Source: Halorubrum salinarum
GTDB taxonomy: Archaea; Halobacteriota; Halobacteria; Halobacteriales; Haloferacaceae
Direction of reading: 5' to 3'
NCBI RefSeq assembly: GCF_013267195.1
Contig: NZ_CP053941.1
Span: forward strand, 682,001-746,000
Length of the DNA: 64,000 bases
The notes beneath the pieces are model-generated. The model did not search any database and had not been told where the DNA came from. It saw nothing but the letters and a program-made list of their open reading frames with translations. The position numbers and the translations under genes were made by a program. Positions 51,804-61,730 of this stretch are shown in pieces (position 1 is the stretch's first letter; every line of letters starts with the position of its first letter).

Positions 51804-53903
51804 GTGTCGGCTCGTATGCGTCGGTTCGCACTCATCCTGGCCACGATCATTCTCGTGAGTGGACTTGCGGTCACCGCGAGTGCGACAACACCTGCTCCCG
51901 AGCCACTCAATTCGACAGACACGAACACTACGCCGTCACATCAGAACCCAACCGAAGTGTCTGAGAGCGGCGACAGCCAGCAAGTTGGGACGTACCTGGC
52001 TCGGCAGCTTGCAGCCCGACTCAACGCGAGTGCTATTGCCACTAGTAATGAGGAGTACGAGGAGGGGCGTACCCTCATCGGCGACGAGTATGATGTCATA
52101 TTAGAGCAGTATGCCACTGTCGCCGCCGGTACCGACCTCGAGGAGACAGCAGAACAGTTCAATCTCACGCGCGAGCAGCAGCGTGAGATCATTGCGTCGG
52201 CCCAGCAACTCAACCAGACGGCTACCGCTTATCAGCAGGCTGTTGAGAACGGGAACCAGGAAGAAGCACGCGCACTCGCGCGGGATCTGGTTCAAAATGC
52301 GAGCGAACTAAACCAGAGTACGACGACCCTTGTCCAGCAGTACGACCAACTCGAAACACAGACCAATCTAAACTTTGACCCCGCACAGGACGCACTCAAC
52401 ACGAGCCAACGGCGGCTCACACAAGCGGCTGCCGCCGTGGCGACCCGTGAATTTACCGAAACGAATCTCACTGTCCGGCCGGCGCGCTCGAACCTGTCAG
52501 CGGCAGAGCCAACAACGGTGCGTGGGCGACTGACGGCAGCCAACGGGACGGCAATCGCAAACGCCACGATCCAGGTTGGAATTGGTGAGGATACAGTTAC
52601 CACCGACACCGACGCAAATGGCACGTATACAACGACGTATCAGCCACTCGTCGTGGCATCGGATGCGTCCACGCTCACGGCGACATATACGCCGGAGCCG
52701 GCAGCACCGTATCTGTCAAGCACGGCGACTACACCCATCGCAGTTCGTGGACAATCAGCGACTTCGATTACGGTGACAAACGCAACCACGACAGCGCGGT
52801 TTAGAGATTCAGTGGATGTCTCCGGATATATCAATATCACTGGTGTGGACGTTCGGTCAACCGCAGGACTGCCGATCACAGTACAGGTTGCTGGTGAGCA
52901 ACTGGCGAGAACTGAGACCACAACTAATGGCGGCTTTGTCGTTCAAGCAGTGCTTCCCGAGCGGATCCCTGCTGGTGAGACAACACTTCGGGTTGCGCTT
53001 GCTACCGAGGACCTGATTCTGGGACCGTCGAACACAACCGTTCCACTAACCGTCGTCTCGACACCGACCTCACTCTCAGTTGAGACGGTCACTGACGAGC
53101 AGGAGACGCAGAACGTGTCGGTTACAGGGAGACTTACAACCGACGCCGGCGAACCGCTGGCGGATCGGTCCCTACAACTCCACCTCGGGGACACACCCGT
53201 TGAAACTGTTGAGACAGACGCGACTGGACAGTATCAAACCACCATCGATCGGGCTACTATTGCTGCGGAAGGCCAAACACTCACCGTTCAGTTTGCTCCC
53301 ACCGGAAGTAGTCTCGAAGGCAGTACAGCAGAGCAGACACTGCCAATTGCGTCGACGAGTCCGGTTCGTCGCCCGGCACTTGTTGGCGGAATACTCATCC
53401 TACTGGGTGGAGGTAGCCTGCTCGTGAGTCGCTGGCGAGACGGAGCAGTTTGGACACAGCTCCGCAGCCGACTGGGGGGGACAGCGACGACACAGTTGGC
53501 ATCTCCGACACCAGCAGAGACACAAACCGGGGAGCCCGCAGTCGCCGCGACACGTGATGACAGCAGGGTGCGGGCTGAGACCTCTCTCATCGACCGTGCA
53601 CAGATGGCGCTTGATGCGGGTGATCCAGATGCGGCTGTCCAGCTTGCGTACGCCGCGTTCAGAGCTCACGCAGCAGAGGTTGTTACAGACGCCCCGCAGA
53701 CACATTGGGAGTTGTATGAGCAGTACCAGGAGGATCACGCTGAGGCCACAGAAGTGTATCAGCTCACCACCGCGTACGAGCAAGCGACGTTTGCTCCTGA
53801 CTCAGTCTCTGTTGAGACTGCGCAAACGGTAATTGGGATACTGCCTTCAGCCACGGCAGGATTCGATTCGGCATCAGACGGTGCGTCCGTTAGTGACGAC
53901 TAG
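51804..53903 (+). CDS. secreted membrane protein with repeat Ig-like domains and C-terminal DUF4129-like domain
   Basis: The 699-residue product starts at GTG (VSARMRRFALILATIILVSGL), a signal peptide with cleavage near VTASA. A helical region (about 55-215) is followed by carboxypeptidase-regulatory-like domains (about 225-500, with TNATTTARFRDSVDVSG and VTGRLTTDAGEPLADRSLQLHLGD). A membrane helix (about 515-535) and a cytosolic tail (about 590-690) with LIDRAQMALDAGDPDAAVQLAYAAF resemble DUF4129. The TTTTTAATATG box at 51773-51783 lies about 25 bp before the GTG, favouring that start. It probably works with the DUF58/MoxR genes. Confidence 0.78.
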   Translation: MSARMRRFALILATIILVSGLAVTASATTPAPEPLNSTDTNTTPSHQNPTEVSESGDSQQVGTYLARQLAARLNASAIATSNEEYEEGRTLIGDEYDVILEQYATVAAGTDLEETAEQFNLTREQQREIIASAQQLNQTATAYQQAVENGNQEEARALARDLVQNASELNQSTTTLVQQYDQLETQTNLNFDPAQDALNTSQRRLTQAAAAVATREFTETNLTVRPARSNLSAAEPTTVRGRLTAANGTAIANATIQVGIGEDTVTTDTDANGTYTTTYQPLVVASDASTLTATYTPEPAAPYLSSTATTPIAVRGQSATSITVTNATTTARFRDSVDVSGYINITGVDVRSTAGLPITVQVAGEQLARTETTTNGGFVVQAVLPERIPAGETTLRVALATEDLILGPSNTTVPLTVVSTPTSLSVETVTDEQETQNVSVTGRLTTDAGEPLADRSLQLHLGDTPVETVETDATGQYQTTIDRATIAAEGQTLTVQFAPTGSSLEGSTAEQTLPIASTSPVRRPALVGGILILLGGGSLLVSRWRDGAVWTQLRSRLGGTATTQLASPTPAETQTGEPAVAATRDDSRVRAETSLIDRAQMALDAGDPDAAVQLAYAAFRAHAAEVVTDAPQTHWELYEQYQEDHAEATEVYQLTTAYEQATFAPDSVSVETAQTVIGILPSATAGFDSASDGASVSDD

Positions 53904-53949
53904 CTGGATTGGTCAGTATCCAGCGGGGACTTCCAACAGGTGATTATCC

Positions 53950-54230
53950 CACACGCAACCCGTTCGTTTCTGTTTCTAGTGAACAAAATAATTAGCAGGT
54001 CTGGAAACCTCGCACGCACCGTATTGAGCACGTCAATACCGTCCATCACCGGCAGTTCATAGTTAGAGACCACGCCAATCTGTGGGTGCTGAGGTGTGGT
54101 CTAACGCATCTGAAACCGTCGTCGCTATTGTCACTGTAATTTGGTCATCCTGTTGTTCAAGATACGTCACCGCCAGATCCACAATCATAGGGCCGTCATC
54201 AACGTGTACTACAGACACATCGCTCGGTAT
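53950..54230 (-). pseudogene. broken receiver-domain (response regulator) gene remnant
   Basis: Reading leftward from 54230, one frame gives IPSDVSVVHVDDGPMIVDLA (continuing with VTYLEQQDDQITVTIATTVSDALDH), the beginning of a receiver domain. After about 45 codons a frameshift near 54090 moves the reading to another frame: VVSNYELPVMDGIDVLNTVR then ARFPDLLIILFTRNRN, the middle of the same domain. Normally the VVSDYxxPxMDG motif has the phospho-acceptor aspartate; here it is asparagine. Both frames are then interrupted. Similar receiver-PAS kinases are frequent in haloarchaea, so this is a decayed copy. Confidence 0.75.
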
Positions 54231-54338
54231 TCATGGCACACTACCCCCATGATGATAGGATGGGTGACTAGAACAACAGAGATCTCGTAAAATTACTGGT
54301 CGTGGTACCCACGCCGTGCCCAAGACTGGTGGTGATGG

Positions 54339-55700
54339 TCACGCCGCCTGGTCACTCGCTTCGATCAGCCGCGAGAGCACCTCCTGCCTATCTGGGGGCT
54401 CTGACCCCTGTGTAATCCGGCCGGTCACGAGATCTATCAGGTTGTACTGTCGCAGGATTGTGCGAGTCTGGGTGTCATCAACGCCGAGTTCCCGCCGAAC
54501 CTCATACACGGTTCGTGAGTCGGTGAGGACTGAGACGAGCTCGGCCACGGACACCTCACCAGGCAGTTCAAGTGATTCAACCGCAGAAAGTGTCGGTTGT
54601 GTTCCACCGTCGGTCGCTGTCGACGTGGTTGTGGGAGTGGCACGGGCGGCCTCATCCGATGGATCAGCAGCCGTGTCGGCGGTCTTGCTGCCTCTGGTTT
54701 GTGCCTCTGTCGTCACTGTCTTGTCGTCATCTGCGTGGGCAGACGCTGTGGCGCCACTCTCCTCCGATTCAACTAACTCAGTGGCCGTATCAGCCTTTCC
54801 GGCTGTAGAAGTCTCGGGGGCACTAGTGTCGTCCCCCTGGGTATCGCCGCCTGATGGCTGTGAGTGTTCCTCGTTGGCTGGAGCGGTCTCTGCTGATGTC
54901 GGCTGCGACTCACTAGTTTCGGGGTCTGGAGTCTTCGCGTCATGCTCAGATTGGATCTCGGCACTCGTCACTTCTTCGCCGTCCACGTGCGTCTCGGTGA
55001 GCGTATCGCTGGTCCGTGAGGTTGGCTCATGGATACCATGTTCAATCATATATTTCCGGACCGTTTGCGGTGTCACGTCCACTCCGAGCGCATCGGTCAT
55101 TTCGGGGAACGTCGCCTCCGGATCGTACACCGCAGTGAGCTTGTCGGGATCGCGATACGCTGGACAATCGTCATCTACAGACGCATCGCTGTCAGCGGCG
55201 GCTTCGCTGTGTGCTGAGTCGGCAGCGCCTTCAGCCTCCGACTGTGTTGAATCGTGCTCGGCGGGGGCGGGCTCATCATCTGTCGATCCCGCGGAGGCAC
55301 CTGTATTGTCAGGGCGTGATGAGTCGGAGGCAGCCGATGAGGTCTCACCACCCGCTGCCGACTGATCGGCGCCGGCGGGGGAGTCAGCGCCGTCCCCGTC
55401 AGGTGTCTCAGTTGTCGCAGCCGCTGGTGGGGTTGTCTCGTCGTGTGTCGTCTCCAGCGTCTCTGTGCCGACGTCAAGCTCGATCTGAAGTGTACTATCA
55501 GTGAGCGTTGCGGCGGCGAGATCGAACTCACACGCAGTGTCTACACCTTCTTCGATAATCGGCACCGAGACCTGCGCTGTGCCATGGCCGCCGTCGTCGT
55601 CGACAGTGACACGCAAATCAGTGATCTCGTTTCCGGCAGCCTCGATCGCAGCAGCGACATCCGCGACTGTCTCCAGTCTGTCGCTGGGTGTCTGTCCCAT
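54339..55700 (-). CDS. acidic protein with two HTH-like domains joined by a long disordered linker
   Basis: The 453-residue product has an N-terminal folded domain (residues about 5-75, VADVAAAIEAAGNEITDLRVTVDDD) and a disordered, acidic, serine- and threonine-rich linker. A helix-turn-helix-like segment follows (about 195-230, YDPEATFPEMTDALGVDVTPQTVRKYMIEHGI), then a second long acidic linker and a final HTH-like domain (about 380-430, VSVAELVSVLTDSRTVYEVRRELGVDDTQTRTIL). A TTTATATG box at 55724-55731 is 25 bp before the start. It may be a DNA-bridging or regulatory protein; the role is unknown. Confidence 0.65.
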   Translation of the reverse strand: MGQTPSDRLETVADVAAAIEAAGNEITDLRVTVDDDGGHGTAQVSVPIIEEGVDTACEFDLAAATLTDSTLQIELDVGTETLETTHDETTPPAAATTETPDGDGADSPAGADQSAAGGETSSAASDSSRPDNTGASAGSTDDEPAPAEHDSTQSEAEGAADSAHSEAAADSDASVDDDCPAYRDPDKLTAVYDPEATFPEMTDALGVDVTPQTVRKYMIEHGIHEPTSRTSDTLTETHVDGEEVTSAEIQSEHDAKTPDPETSESQPTSAETAPANEEHSQPSGGDTQGDDTSAPETSTAGKADTATELVESEESGATASAHADDDKTVTTEAQTRGSKTADTAADPSDEAARATPTTTSTATDGGTQPTLSAVESLELPGEVSVAELVSVLTDSRTVYEVRRELGVDDTQTRTILRQYNLIDLVTGRITQGSEPPDRQEVLSRLIEASDQAA

Positions 55701-55959
55701 AGTGGCATGGAAGTATTAGCTCATATAAATCTCTTTTGTGGCGACATTTTTTAGCTTGCTACGTTCAGCGGAACACACAGATCGGTTTCCATACCACATA
55801 TTAGTGAATTCAGCACCACCGAATCATGGTTACATAAGTTCGATATATACAAAAATCGTCTCGGAAAGCTACGTGCTCGGTGACTAGAAACGCATCGACG
55901 AGAGATTGCTGAACGTTTGCGCATAAAACGAATTCAAACAGCAGGTGGTTCTCAGCGTA

Positions 55960-56523
55960 TTAATTCTGAGAGGAAGCCAGATACTGGCGCACGCGAAGCC
56001 ACACAAACACAACGGTAGCAACAACGATGAGGGTAATCTGGGGATGTGTGCTCATTTCTTGGTAAATTTCGAAGAGTCGAATCCACGGCGCAATATCGTC
56101 ACCCGGAGACTCCGGGACGGGAAACAGCGGATACAGCAAAAACCGTGCGGCCCGCAGATCACCGGAGAGTAAGAACCGGTAGGTGTCGCCAAGGAGGTGA
56201 CTCGCATAGCCGATGGCGAACGCTGCGGGGGTGACGATTCGAAGTCGTTCAGTGCGCGTCTCGACACCCCAACGCCCACGAAGCCAGGTGGCGAGCCACC
56301 AAACGATCAACGTACACAAAGCGAACGTGAACAGCGAGTGAGCGAGTGAGCGACCATACGTGAGCACCCCAATGTACGCGAGTGGTTTGTCAATGAGATC
56401 TGGAAATTGGCTGCCGAACGCAAGCGGGAGCAGCGCAAGCCGAGCCGGGAGCCGATGAGTGCTGTTGGCCGCGTACAGTGCGTACCAGAGATACGCGAAA
56501 GCAAGGTGGCCTAGTGGGAGCAC
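55960..56523 (-). CDS. YdjM-like (DUF457) metal-dependent membrane hydrolase family protein
   Basis: The 187-residue protein begins MLPLGHLAFAYLWYALY, with conserved histidine, and continues with FGSQFPDLIDKPLAY and RSLAHSLFTFAL, then GYASHLLGDTYRFLL, the hallmarks of the LexA-regulated YdjM/DUF457 family. Four hydrophobic segments are visible. These are predicted metal-dependent phosphohydrolases in the membrane. It lies upstream of the two-HTH gene. Confidence 0.8.
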   Translation of the reverse strand: MLPLGHLAFAYLWYALYAANSTHRLPARLALLPLAFGSQFPDLIDKPLAYIGVLTYGRSLAHSLFTFALCTLIVWWLATWLRGRWGVETRTERLRIVTPAAFAIGYASHLLGDTYRFLLSGDLRAARFLLYPLFPVPESPGDDIAPWIRLFEIYQEMSTHPQITLIVVATVVFVWLRVRQYLASSQN

Positions 56524-56592
56524 AGGCGGAAGATGTGAGGTGACATGAATAAGCCTCGCTGATCGAGAGAGCTAACCGACCCTCAGAGGTGG

Positions 56593-57504
56593 CTACTGGT
56601 ACGGTTCACAGACCCGCGACACACCCTCTTCGAACGTAATTGTTGGCTCCCAGCCAGTGGCCGCATGAAGTTTTGAGTAGTCTGCCATCGTATCGTGGAC
56701 GTACTCATCCAGCGGATTCTCAATGTACTTAGGGTCGACGTTGGTCCCAAGCTCCGCATTAATCAGCTCGACCATCTCGTTGAACGAGTAGCTCTCTTCA
56801 GTGCCCACGTTGTAAATCCCTTGGAGTTCGTGGTCGGCAGCAAGTTCGCACGCGCGGACAACGTCGTCGACATGTGTGAAATCGCGTGTCTGGGTGCCAT
56901 CACCAAACAGCTCCGGGCGCTCTCCGTTCGCAATCTTATCGGTGAACTGTGCGACCGTGTTCGCGAACTCACCTTTGTGCTTTTCAGCGCCACCAAAGCC
57001 CTGATAGACGGAAAAAAAGCGCATCCCAGCGAGGGTCATCTCATGGAAGTTGTGGAAATACTCTGCGTAGCGTTCGCGAGCGAGTTTGGAGGCTTCATAC
57101 CCGGTGCGGGCTTCGACGGCCATGGTTTCGGGTGAGGGTTCGGTGCGATCCCCATAGATTGAGGAGGTCGTTGCGTACACAACAGTATCACAGCCGCCCT
57201 GACGTGCTTGCTCGACCGTGTTCACAAATCCCTCAACGTTGACTCGAGCGCCCTGTGCGGGATCCTCCTCATGCATTTTGTAGGATGAGAGAGCAGCAAG
57301 ATGGAACACAACGTCAACGTCAGTCGGGAGATCGTCGTCGATGACCGAGGCGTTGACGAACTCGACGTCGTCGCTGAGGTTGTCGGGCGTTCCGAGGTAG
57401 CAGTCGTCGACAGCGATCACGTCGTTGTGTTCTGCCAGGTGGTTCGCGAGATTCGAGCCGATGAACCCGGCACCACCCGTGACGAGGACACGTTGGCCAT
57501 CCAT
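56593..57504 (-). CDS. UDP-sugar 4-epimerase/dehydratase family protein (extended SDR)
   Basis: The 303-residue protein has the Rossmann motif VLVTGGAGFIGSNLANHLAE (residues about 6-25), VVFHLAALSSYKMHEEDPAQGARVNV, the catalytic YEASKLARERYAEYF (about 130-145, YxxxK) and GDGTQTRDFTHVDDVVRACELA (about 205-225). It matches the GalE/WbpP/RmlB-like branch, including UDP-GlcNAc 4-epimerases. It sits in the low-GC surface island with UppS and GlmU/GlmS, so a nucleotide-sugar role in glycosylation is likely. Confidence 0.88.
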   Translation of the reverse strand: MDGQRVLVTGGAGFIGSNLANHLAEHNDVIAVDDCYLGTPDNLSDDVEFVNASVIDDDLPTDVDVVFHLAALSSYKMHEEDPAQGARVNVEGFVNTVEQARQGGCDTVVYATTSSIYGDRTEPSPETMAVEARTGYEASKLARERYAEYFHNFHEMTLAGMRFFSVYQGFGGAEKHKGEFANTVAQFTDKIANGERPELFGDGTQTRDFTHVDDVVRACELAADHELQGIYNVGTEESYSFNEMVELINAELGTNVDPKYIENPLDEYVHDTMADYSKLHAATGWEPTITFEEGVSRVCEPYQ

Positions 57505-57701
57505 ACATGGTTTAGCTCAACGGTTCGTTGAAAGAGTTGTGATATTGAAAGAACAGTCCTCAGTCGTCGTGCCGTCGCCGTTCAGGCATACTGAAAAAAA
57601 CAGAAGCCGCACTAAGTCAGACTTTCAGCTCTACAGTAGGCTATGACGCGAGGAGGCACCGGAGAGACTGCGGGTCGCAGAAGAGAGTACGCGTGATCCC
57701 A

Positions 57702-57815
57702 CTACTGGCGTTTGTCCTGCTGTCTTCGACACCGATCGCACTGCGCTGCCGCTGAGAGTCCTCGTGGAATCCGCCGCCCACAGGAACAACGCGGGCCGTC
57801 TAGATTCTCTGACAT
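57702..57815 (-). CDS. 37-residue CxC...CxxC zinc-finger micro-protein
   Basis: Reading the minus strand from the ATG at 57815 gives MSENLDGPRCSCGRRIPRGL, then SAAAQCDRCRRQQDKRQ and a stop at 57704-57702. Four cysteines form C10xC12 and C26xxC29, a zinc-finger-like arrangement, in a basic body. A box like AACTATACC at about 57838-57846 lies 25-30 bp upstream of the ATG, giving a leaderless promoter. Small zinc-finger proteins of this kind are a known but poorly explored class in haloarchaea. Confidence 0.6.
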   Translation of the reverse strand: MSENLDGPRCSCGRRIPRGLSAAAQCDRCRRQQDKRQ

Positions 57816-57922
57816 AAACTATTGATAGAGGTAACTCGGTATAGTTCTTTCCTAGCAATCACTTGGTTTACTCAGATTGTATTGACTGGTACACGTTAAT
57901 CTATTGGCACGCATTCACACAA

Positions 57923-59626
<1,704 letters not shown>

Positions 59627-59680
59627 CTGTACATACTATCACAGTCGGACGGGTTAAAGACTGCGTTAGAACCCCGTCTG

Positions 59681-59711
<31 letters not shown>

Positions 59712-59886
59712 AGCTTCATCCCCGCCCTGAAGGGCGAGGCTTTCGCCTCGTATTTTCCGTAACTGTACTCGGAGTGACGCCCGATGTGTCGGACTTCTCT
59801 TGGCGGATATCAAGGAACACGCTACTGTCTGTTTGACCCGCTCTCGAGGGGCGAAATAATGTCAAAATACCCAAAAATATATTATA

Positions 59887-59904
59887 CTGAACTAACTAGT
59901 TCAG
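59887..59904. promoter_or_regulatory. operator-like inverted repeat at the promoter of the response regulator gene
   Basis: The arms CTGAAC (59887-59892) and GTTCAG (59899-59904) are inverted around a 6-bp spacer. They lie between the TATA-like AATATATTATAC (about 59875-59886) and the ATG at 59908, where transcription starts. A binding site over the start would fit autoregulation by the encoded or another regulator. The palindrome is short, so chance is possible. Confidence 0.4.
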
Positions 59905-59907
59905 GTT

Positions 59908-60276
59908 ATGACTGCTGAGAAGATTATCCTTCTCGTGGAGGATAACGATGATCTCGCGTCTCTCTACCAACACTATCTTATAAATGCTTATCGAGTACGC
60001 TTGGCTCAGACAGGCAAAGAGGCGATCCGAAAGGCGACCCCAGCTGTCGATCTGATTATTCTTGATTACAAACTGCCAGATATGCTTGGCACGGATGTGT
60101 ATGACCAGCTCCGTGCGAATGGGTCAACGACGCCAGTAGTACTGATCTCTGGCAGCGATCCCGAGTCACTCCCGGATCGTGCTGATCCGGTTACGTGGCT
60201 TACGAAACCATTCTACAAAGAGAAACTCCATAACACGGTTCAAAAGGAGCTTAGCCCGACTGAAGAGTCGGTATAA
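59908..60276 (+). CDS. single-domain response regulator (CheY-like receiver)
   Basis: The 122-residue product is one receiver domain: acidic pair E11-D12-N13-D14 region (LLVEDNDDLASLYQ), phospho-site D53 in LIILDYKLPDMLG, S/T switch in LISGSD and conserved lysine in LTKPF. No output domain is fused. It follows an AT-rich promoter with an inverted repeat. The partner kinase is not in this window apart from the unrelated truncated sensor at the left edge. Confidence 0.9.
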   Translation: MTAEKIILLVEDNDDLASLYQHYLINAYRVRLAQTGKEAIRKATPAVDLIILDYKLPDMLGTDVYDQLRANGSTTPVVLISGSDPESLPDRADPVTWLTKPFYKEKLHNTVQKELSPTEESV

Positions 60277-60315
60277 GCGCTAGACGGTCAATATGTCGTT
60301 CCTAGCTCCGACCGA

Positions 60316-60513
60316 TCACTGCTGGACAAGCCAATACGCCAAGCCGAGCGCCTCGCGCAACATGACGCCAGCAGCAAATACATAAACCGCCTCTAGGGGA
60401 AGCGGGAGGAAGTCAATGGTCGCAACAGCTACCGACATGATGATACCCATCCCAACCCACGCGAACGCGAACTGCCGGTCAGCGCTTGTTGACTGTGTCC
60501 CCAGCCGAGCCAT
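60316..60513 (-). CDS. small two-helix membrane protein
   Basis: The 65-residue product has two hydrophobic helices (residues about 14-34 and 39-60; MGIIMSVAVATIDFLPLPLEAVYVFAAGVML). A TTGTTAAAC box about 25 bp upstream supports transcription. It lies convergent to the response regulator gene. No family is known to me. Confidence 0.55.
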   Translation of the reverse strand: MARLGTQSTSADRQFAFAWVGMGIIMSVAVATIDFLPLPLEAVYVFAAGVMLREALGLAYWLVQQ

Positions 60514-60611
60514 ACCATCTGTTCTCGCGAGTTTAACAAAAAATTTCGCTCGTAAGGGGCCCGAAGCCGAGGGGGGTCGGTAGTCGGCCTGAACCGATGG
60601 CGAGTTTATGA

Positions 60612-60630
60612 CCTAGCAGACACTGCTAGG
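60612..60630. other. perfect 8-bp inverted repeat, hairpin
   Basis: CCTAGCAG at 60612-60619 and CTGCTAGG at 60623-60630 are separated by ACA. The palindrome lies in a long gene-free interval between the small membrane gene and the 87-residue protein. It may be an operator, a terminator-like hairpin or a recombination site; there is no evidence to choose. Confidence 0.45.
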
Positions 60631-60775
60631 TGGCTCTCGCATAGTAGGGACCAACCTGTAGAGCGAAAGATAGTGACTGAGGTTGTGGCTACTGTCTTAT
60701 CATTGGCCTAGTTTCGCAATCGTATCCAGAAATGTATGTGAAACTATATTACAGGGTGGGTGTAACATAGGTCAC

Positions 60776-61039
60776 ATGGGATCCGACAGCAGGCGCACGC
60801 GTGATTGTCCAGAGCCCTGTCGTGATGTCCTCAACATTGTCTCAAGAGAGGAAACAACACTTGTAGATGCTGTATCGAGCGGCGAACTTGATCGCAGAGA
60901 TATTGAAACGTTTCTTCACTATGCGGCTGATCATGATGTCGAACCCGGAATCGTTCCTCTCGTCAAAATCGTCGATACGCTGCTTGAGGAACGCAATGTT
61001 CAAACGGGCGGAGATGCGGGTGCGGCGTCGACGGGCTAG
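60776..61039 (+). CDS. small helical protein of unknown function
   Basis: The 87-residue product from the ATG at 60776 begins with a charged region (MGSDSRRTRDCPEPCRDVL) and has helices LVDAVSSGELDRRDIETFLHYAADHD and VPLVKIVDTLLEERN. The two cysteines near the start (CPEPC) could bind a metal. A CTATATTA box at 60744-60751 lies about 28 bp before the ATG. No family recognised. It is convergent with the TRAM gene. Confidence 0.55.
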   Translation: MGSDSRRTRDCPEPCRDVLNIVSREETTLVDAVSSGELDRRDIETFLHYAADHDVEPGIVPLVKIVDTLLEERNVQTGGDAGAASTG

Positions 61040-61047
61040 GCACGATT

Positions 61048-61485
61048 TTATTCTTGACTACGTGGGTGACGGTCCACAACCTCCCCGAACGCGACATTTT
61101 CTCGGACCTGTTGTACTTTGACGGTGACACGGTCGCCGACGCTCGTGTCAGGCACAATCACAACGTAGCCGCGCTCAACTTTTGCGATTCCGTCGCCTTG
61201 ATCACCAAGGTGCTCGATTTCAACGTCTCGGTGTTCGCCCTCCGTGACAGGCGGCTCGTTGTGCTCTGGTTGGTTCTCATCGGGGTCTGCCTCATGATTT
61301 GAAACAGATTCGGTAGTATCAGTATTTGACTTGGGGGTCGAGATGAGCGCAATACGGTATGTCTCACCTTCTGTAAGTGTCCCGGCCGCTAGTTCTCGTT
61401 CTGGCACCGAGATTTGATAGGTACCATCATCAGCATGCTCAATCGGCGCAGTGTAGAGTGATTTGAGTGTCTCGGAGACATCCAT
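61048..61485 (-). CDS. TRAM domain protein
   Basis: The 145-residue protein has an N-terminal conserved start (MDVSETLKSLYTAPIEHADDGTYQISVPE) and an acidic linker. The C-terminal TRAM domain (residues about 80-140) reads HRDVEIEHLGDQGDGIAKVERGYVVIVPDTSVGDRVTVKVQQVRENVAFGEVVD. TRAM domains bind RNA; stand-alone archaeal TRAM proteins have been proposed to act like cold-shock proteins as RNA chaperones. Length is longer than the minimal archaeal TRAM protein because of the acidic insert. Confidence 0.88.
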   Translation of the reverse strand: MDVSETLKSLYTAPIEHADDGTYQISVPERELAAGTLTEGETYRIALISTPKSNTDTTESVSNHEADPDENQPEHNEPPVTEGEHRDVEIEHLGDQGDGIAKVERGYVVIVPDTSVGDRVTVKVQQVRENVAFGEVVDRHPRSQE

Positions 61486-61730
61486 AAATGCGTGTTACAC
61501 TGATTATTTTTCGATGACTTTATTCCAGCGATCCAACCGTAAAATGGCACTCAGGTGTCTTAGTGGCCCAGATACAGGAACGATGATCCAGAGCTGTTTG
61601 AGGTTAATAGTATACTAGTCACATGTACGACAGCCACGGTTGCGTATATGCGTTACAATTCCTACCCGAGTGATCAGATTTGGTTGCCGGAGCAACGTGC
61701 TTTAATATGTAGACAAATGACAGGAAGTGT

